Under the pieces are notes generated by a model. The model was not told where the DNA came from. It searched no databases and saw only the letters and a program-made list of their open reading frames with translations. Position numbers and translations under genes: made by a program. Source: CAYLJJ01 sp964384025 (lineage in GTDB: Bacteria > Myxococcota_A > Bradymonadia > UBA7976 > UBA1532). From it: a DNA stretch of 64,000 bases. The first letter of the stretch is position 1, and each line of letters opens with the position of its first letter. The stretch is from positions 1 through 64,000 of the forward strand of contig CAYLJJ010000021.1 of assembly GCA_964384025.1 (NCBI GenBank), read 5' to 3'. Shown here piece by piece: positions 61,901 through 64,000 of the stretch.

Positions 61901-64000
61901 GCTTCCTGATAGTCGATATCCCAACGGTAGTAGCGAGGGCAGTCATTCTCCTGAGGATCGGTAGACTGGGAGGCGTTCAAGGTGAGGGTCTGGCCTAAGA
62001 TGATATGATAGCCCGATTCTGGAGGATCTGTTGGATCGGCGTCCGCAGTAGGAGGCGGGCTGAGCTCATAGTGAACTGAGTAGCTGCCCACGGCAGAGCG
62101 CCCTGAGCCATCCGTCACTCTGAGCTGAACCGACACGATGGGGATCTGATCTTCAGACTCTGGGACTGGATCAAAAATGTGAGCGAACTCTATGAAGGGC
62201 TCATTTTGAACCTCAAAGGCGCCATCACCATCCAGATCCCACTCATAGAGGAGGATCTCTTCTCCTGGAACAGGGGTAGAGGATTCACGACCATCCAAGA
62301 TGACCGGATGATTGATCGGAGCAGGATCTGGTGTTTGAACCACCTGCACATTGGGTTGAGCGCGGAAGAGACGAACTTGCACGTTCCCGATCGTTTGGGC
62401 TCCAAAGACATCTGTGATACGGATCTGGATAAAGTTGCTGGGCAGCATGGTCTCTCGATCAGCCGGCCACTGCATATAGCTGATCAGCTGATCCCAGGGG
62501 ATCTCAATGCGTCCACGGCGCTGGAGGATAGGGCCTGAATTAAAGGGTCCAGCGATATCCACCGCGTCTGCAAAAGAGCCATTGCCGTTCATATCCCACT
62601 CGATAAAGATGATCGCATCTCCGCAATCTGCATCAGGATCGCTGGAGTCCAGGGCGTCGATCACCAAAGGATCTCCCTGTAGGACGGTGTAGGCTGCTTG
62701 ATCTGTTTGGAGTTGAGGGCTGTGGTTGCCCTGATCGATGGAGATCAAGAGGGCAGTGGAGTCCTGTCGGCCCAGATCATCTGTGACCTGAAGCTGCACC
62801 TCAATGGGATCACCGCCAAACAATCCCCCTGAGAAGGAGGGAAAAGTGTGCTCGACGATGCGAGCACGCTCATCAAAATTTCCATCCCCATCAAAGTCCC
62901 AATCATAGAAGGCGATGACTCGATCAGGATTGGGGTGAAAGCTGGGGCTGCCATCAAACTGCACCGCTTGGCCACAGGCCGCAGACTCTGGATCGACGCG
63001 ACCATGAGCCTCAGGGTGGCTGGGATAGATGAGCAGAGTCGTCTCTGTCTCATCCATCTCCCCCTCATCGTCCGCTGCCCTCATGCGGATACGGTTGGGG
63101 TTCTCCTGCCCACGACCTAGACCCGCTAAGCTGACCCAAGGGACACGTACCCAGAGAACTCCATCCCCATCTTCATAGAGGGAACCTCCATCGATCGCAG
63201 TATCCAACTGGAGGGGGTAGTCATAAACCAGATCGTTGAAGTCACCATCGTTGTTGAGATCCCAATGCACGTTAAGAAGCTCTCCACACTCCTCATTGCC
63301 ATCGCTCACCGCAGCGCGGAGGATCAAATCTGCGTTCTCTTCGACGGAGTAGGGGCCTCCATGAGCAGCAGAGGGCGTGACATTCTCTGAGCCCTGAACA
63401 GTGATCTCAAAGGTCACGCTGTTGGTTTGCCCGATCTGATCTTCCACCATGAGGGTCGCAGTGTAGACTCCGGTCTGTTTGTACTGGTAGTCGAAGATCT
63501 CGTTTTGCTGAGCGCTCTGAAAATCAACCGGAGCCCCACCGACCTCCCACCAGAGGCCATTCTGATCATTTACATCCCAGTAATAATTGCTGATGAACAT
63601 AGAGGGGTTGGGGTGAAAAGACTCATCGTGGCGAAACTGAACACGGCCATTATTGGGGCCAGAGCAGCCTTCGATCACCGTTGAAGGTTGTGCGTTGCCG
63701 ATCGCTACAGGCTTTGGGTTAAATATTGTGGGAGTAAGCACTAGGGCTCCCATAGAGTTGGGGAGCTGCCCTCCAGAACGATCATAACCTATAGAATGAT
63801 AAGGGCTATCATAATCTTTGATCTGACCAAAAGTACTATAATTATCCAGATGCTTCTCTTGGGTTCGAATATAGTAAATACTAAACTCATGTTGCCAATC
63901 ATGGTTCCCAATATAATGAAGTTCTGGGATTCCTGTTCTATACCCTTTCTGGTGAGAGTATATCGCATATGAATTCCCACAGATAGGTGCATTATAAATA
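55957..64000 (-). CDS. Giant PKD-repeat surface protein with fibrinogen-like C-terminus (5' end outside window)
   Basis: The frame is open from the right edge to 55957, over 2680 codons; the ATG at 63753 is internal, because about 82 further codons upstream (such as GNHDWQHEFSIYYIR) are in frame without a stop. From there on come about fourteen PKD-like domains (patterns such as YRWDLDDDGDFDDG, YEWDFDGDGVFDESG and VADVNP), a long helical segment (about 58.9-57.8 kb), cysteine modules of the GCR type shared with the lipoprotein at 1.3-4.2 kb, and two fibrinogen-like domains (SGVYMIDPDGLGGEDPF, YCDMQSRGGGW; GFYLIDPNGG, ESEGGGW) to the end. The part beyond 63750 is AT-rich. A role in adhesion or prey/host surface binding is likely. 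Convergent with the peptidase gene, 52 bp apart. Confidence 0.88.
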   Translation of the reverse strand, partial: IYNAPICGNSYAIYSHQKGYRTGIPELHYIGNHDWQHEFSIYYIRTQEKHLDNYSTFGQIKDYDSPYHSIGYDRSGGQLPNSMGALVLTPTIFNPKPVAIGNAQPSTVIEGCSGPNNGRVQFRHDESFHPNPSMFISNYYWDVNDQNGLWWEVGGAPVDFQSAQQNEIFDYQYKQTGVYTATLMVEDQIGQTNSVTFEITVQGSENVTPSAAHGGPYSVEENADLILRAAVSDGNEECGELLNVHWDLNNDGDFNDLVYDYPLQLDTAIDGGSLYEDGDGVLWVRVPWVSLAGLGRGQENPNRIRMRAADDEGEMDETETTLLIYPSHPEAHGRVDPESAACGQAVQFDGSPSFHPNPDRVIAFYDWDFDGDGNFDERARIVEHTFPSFSGGLFGGDPIEVQLQVTDDLGRQDSTALLISIDQGNHSPQLQTDQAAYTVLQGDPLVIDALDSSDPDADCGDAIIFIEWDMNGNGSFADAVDIAGPFNSGPILQRRGRIEIPWDQLISYMQWPADRETMLPSNFIQIRITDVFGAQTIGNVQVRLFRAQPNVQVVQTPDPAPINHPVILDGRESSTPVPGEEILLYEWDLDGDGAFEVQNEPFIEFAHIFDPVPESEDQIPIVSVQLRVTDGSGRSAVGSYSVHYELSPPPTADADPTDPPESGYHIILGQTLTLNASQSTDPQENDCPRYYRWDIDYQEAEGFQNDLNRDTGIFCDQEGRIVEISAEDLASMGINAPGEYEVRLEVENNAGRSAQDSAPVRVYSAQPVAQIILNPNPAACGVQITLDARNSNHPHPDIDISDWRWDLDGDGDYSDANGALVFHSYDQFSFDGPIRVGLEVEDTQGQTGRSALDLNILEGNRPPVAEAGGYRQGEAVVGPYTIALGDDLFLDALGSMDLDEACGDGVQSYQWDLDNDGGFEPGLIQRNPTIDWAQLQALGLDQVGQYELRLRVVDRFGISDDDIATLNIVNGPIARAVATPARAGCRQVVEFSGATSSTDGPLDEGFAIVDMEWLIEGETINGEQFSRPVQGLPDENGEIYVGARLRITDASGRSSVDLVEVIVDVQNLAPVADAGGPYQTGPLNDSWTPVALDGRASSDPNDPCDEIVEYRWDIDRDGIADFLGATVAEYINPNWNAGTAQVIQLIVCDSFGVCSEPAEAIVEVGSEAPPTGEILAPRAGEDCINQENMEVQLRVSDPEGDQVTATIFAGIQELGNKTFIATAEGNEVFVNVDVSALPDGPHELNVILRDEDGAEVNINAGGLLFFDRLAPVISIGARPAEGACYEQAQEADIHFEDNIDPGPMLNQEMLEEGCVRTLRVAVNDFCGNSNMEERSYRIAQPPEINFSGPAEESLVVEARVGWEPAHEGCVLFSDSELSHNGAPARPYVKESLIAAPGFYVVRVNAQDCGNGNERVFSRRFWVNAAPTAISISSDHPARHPDGGFINTYLVAEGSGLQLDGGDSLPPEPIDHIASYRWDLDDDGDFDDGEGQLQAFNTQEDGIFSGALRASDSLGAQHEERFSVIVTDIDPIADAGHSYSVSQGIELHFDGTGSRALSAADEVRLYEWDFDGDGVFDESGADLNQPIHAYEVNGNYDVVLRVYDEDSFSEDTVRVTVADVNPNLDHIEPPPDLYEIDYMDFTVLVAEGNDSDQISRYEWDFDGDGELDNEEFEHPEGATQRFQYREARMGESHYRVSIVVRDQDSFSSEEIEVNVREITLAELMDYLDRRIQISIDTLPLPPVTPQQVQLTNILPPLLQITDNGRWGERYGRRGVSLQAAQTLITRLGDAQNFGEDFSLELWALSRQMKREVERLEALLLEPGGPGAEHPSMLQARQELELLDEIYTGAAFESTLRNNPGLAVDLATRAMSAYYWLRHAIARCNLYAGFPMPEISDPVARTSAAEEINDQLEVALEEMAEDLQLYLAQGGDLDPAPAWDRIAEALASLNEIRRLQTLDISVVCPEGRECISDEQALDLEILAAELARDLDAAMIHGAWVREWQSCLVLGLKFRIELSMIRVEHVCGASVALSLEARDVQRIGLDFVDNREDAAALNYYVAAEQQCLMIDIYDRCLAPSFPELNVWRSYPNYCLDDQCNVDGDCYNGTICVVVDAANDESLFCRYECVADMDCPERSSYCDLVAGFCRQGEIRAEDPRDGQCSSDLECSSGKYCHIFGEQALGECVSGCRTNPSNCFLGGICDPVTHTCAPANSCLEDEQCDPGFYCDGERCRLGCRIESCGPEQSCNLYTRECQVQALGATCASILDNNPLAESGVYMIDPDGLGGEDPFAGYCDMQSRGGGWLLVMNRSHDLPITHRDLLLLPEHEEQALNNARWSALRLQGDQAMASYGGTSVVAEMQRLRAANCTPLADDLSALVLAHDETEGCNGIGGDYSNWFGVYDQISRNTFCNNASAQPFYPLEEAGTIEPAQASMWVRSFAEGSGACEQDEECDAERFCHLSEGGGLCLLGCRPGVPGACLDGEVCHPETHNCEAADLKVSCLEILNDGLSWGDGFYLIDPNGGAPDDAILVRCIMESEGGGWTQIFDERGDQMLLQRIPDQLGTLQISEVMAVTVQGLARTHSLEENLNSLGDAFAQEWLPTGFESDRYRRLSQDEGDHESSLYIFDDHDIRGCAGRQSEYVETPQGLISYGYSNGANFGDAGSCTYQFYTDIIIDRLYLR

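Noticed and set aside
63789..63992. 67-codon minus frame near the right edge as a separate gene
   Set aside because: The other frame continues the giant protein without a stop to the edge and fits better; this one is out of frame with it.

Overview
The window looks like chromosome of a predatory-type or social bacterium of the Myxococcota (old Deltaproteobacteria), possibly near the bradymonads. This placement is inferred from gene style: large cysteine-rich lipoproteins, calcium-binding thrombospondin type-3 repeats, EGF, PKD and fibrinogen-like modules, a eukaryote-like Ser/Thr kinase, a two-catalytic-domain nucleotide cyclase, VIT/VWA proteins and a DUF4157 metalloprotease. I saw no rRNA, tRNA or CRISPR array.

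Layout. 0-1.3 kb: the 5' part of a CheA-type kinase and, divergently, thymidylate kinase. 1.3-8.6 kb (minus strand): a surface O-acylation operon (SGNH protein, MBOAT acyltransferase, DHHW protein) followed by a 12-unit cysteine-rich lipoprotein. 8.8-15.6 kb (plus): a VIT/VWA/DUF2135 protein, a lipoprotein, endonuclease IV and a CDP-alcohol phosphotransferase. 15.7-25.5 kb (minus): a trypsin-like lipoprotein, then a three-gene cassette of a small peptide ending in FWGP, a ComQ/prenyl-synthase-like protein and a C-methyltransferase-like protein, then a soluble-adenylyl-cyclase-like protein and a kinase with a cyclic-nucleotide-binding domain. 26.6-35.8 kb (plus): an ATPase/TPR protein, a DUF4178 - coiled coil - spermidine synthase-like operon and a thrombospondin-repeat lipoprotein. 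36-39 kb (minus): a TPR protein and a parallel beta-helix lipoprotein with an AT-rich 3' half.

From about 39 to 54 kb the DNA is a mosaic accessory zone: small secreted proteins, a frameshifted high-GC EGF/thrombospondin lipoprotein, dispersed repeats, an IS91-family transposase relic, and several fragments that are only the C-terminal ends of known enzymes (PLP transsulfuration enzyme, BRCT domain, phosphohexomutase). A DUF4157/metalloprotease effector candidate and a YkgJ/LRR operon sit inside it. 54-64 kb holds a secreted peptidase with fungal-like cysteine modules and a giant PKD/fibrinogen-like surface protein that runs off the right edge.

The most interesting system is the cassette at 18.5-20.5 kb: its gene order and the C-terminal Trp resemble the ComX/ComQ prenylated-pheromone pair of Bacillus, here with an added methyltransferase and next to a cyclic-nucleotide/kinase pair. 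The product is inferred, not shown.
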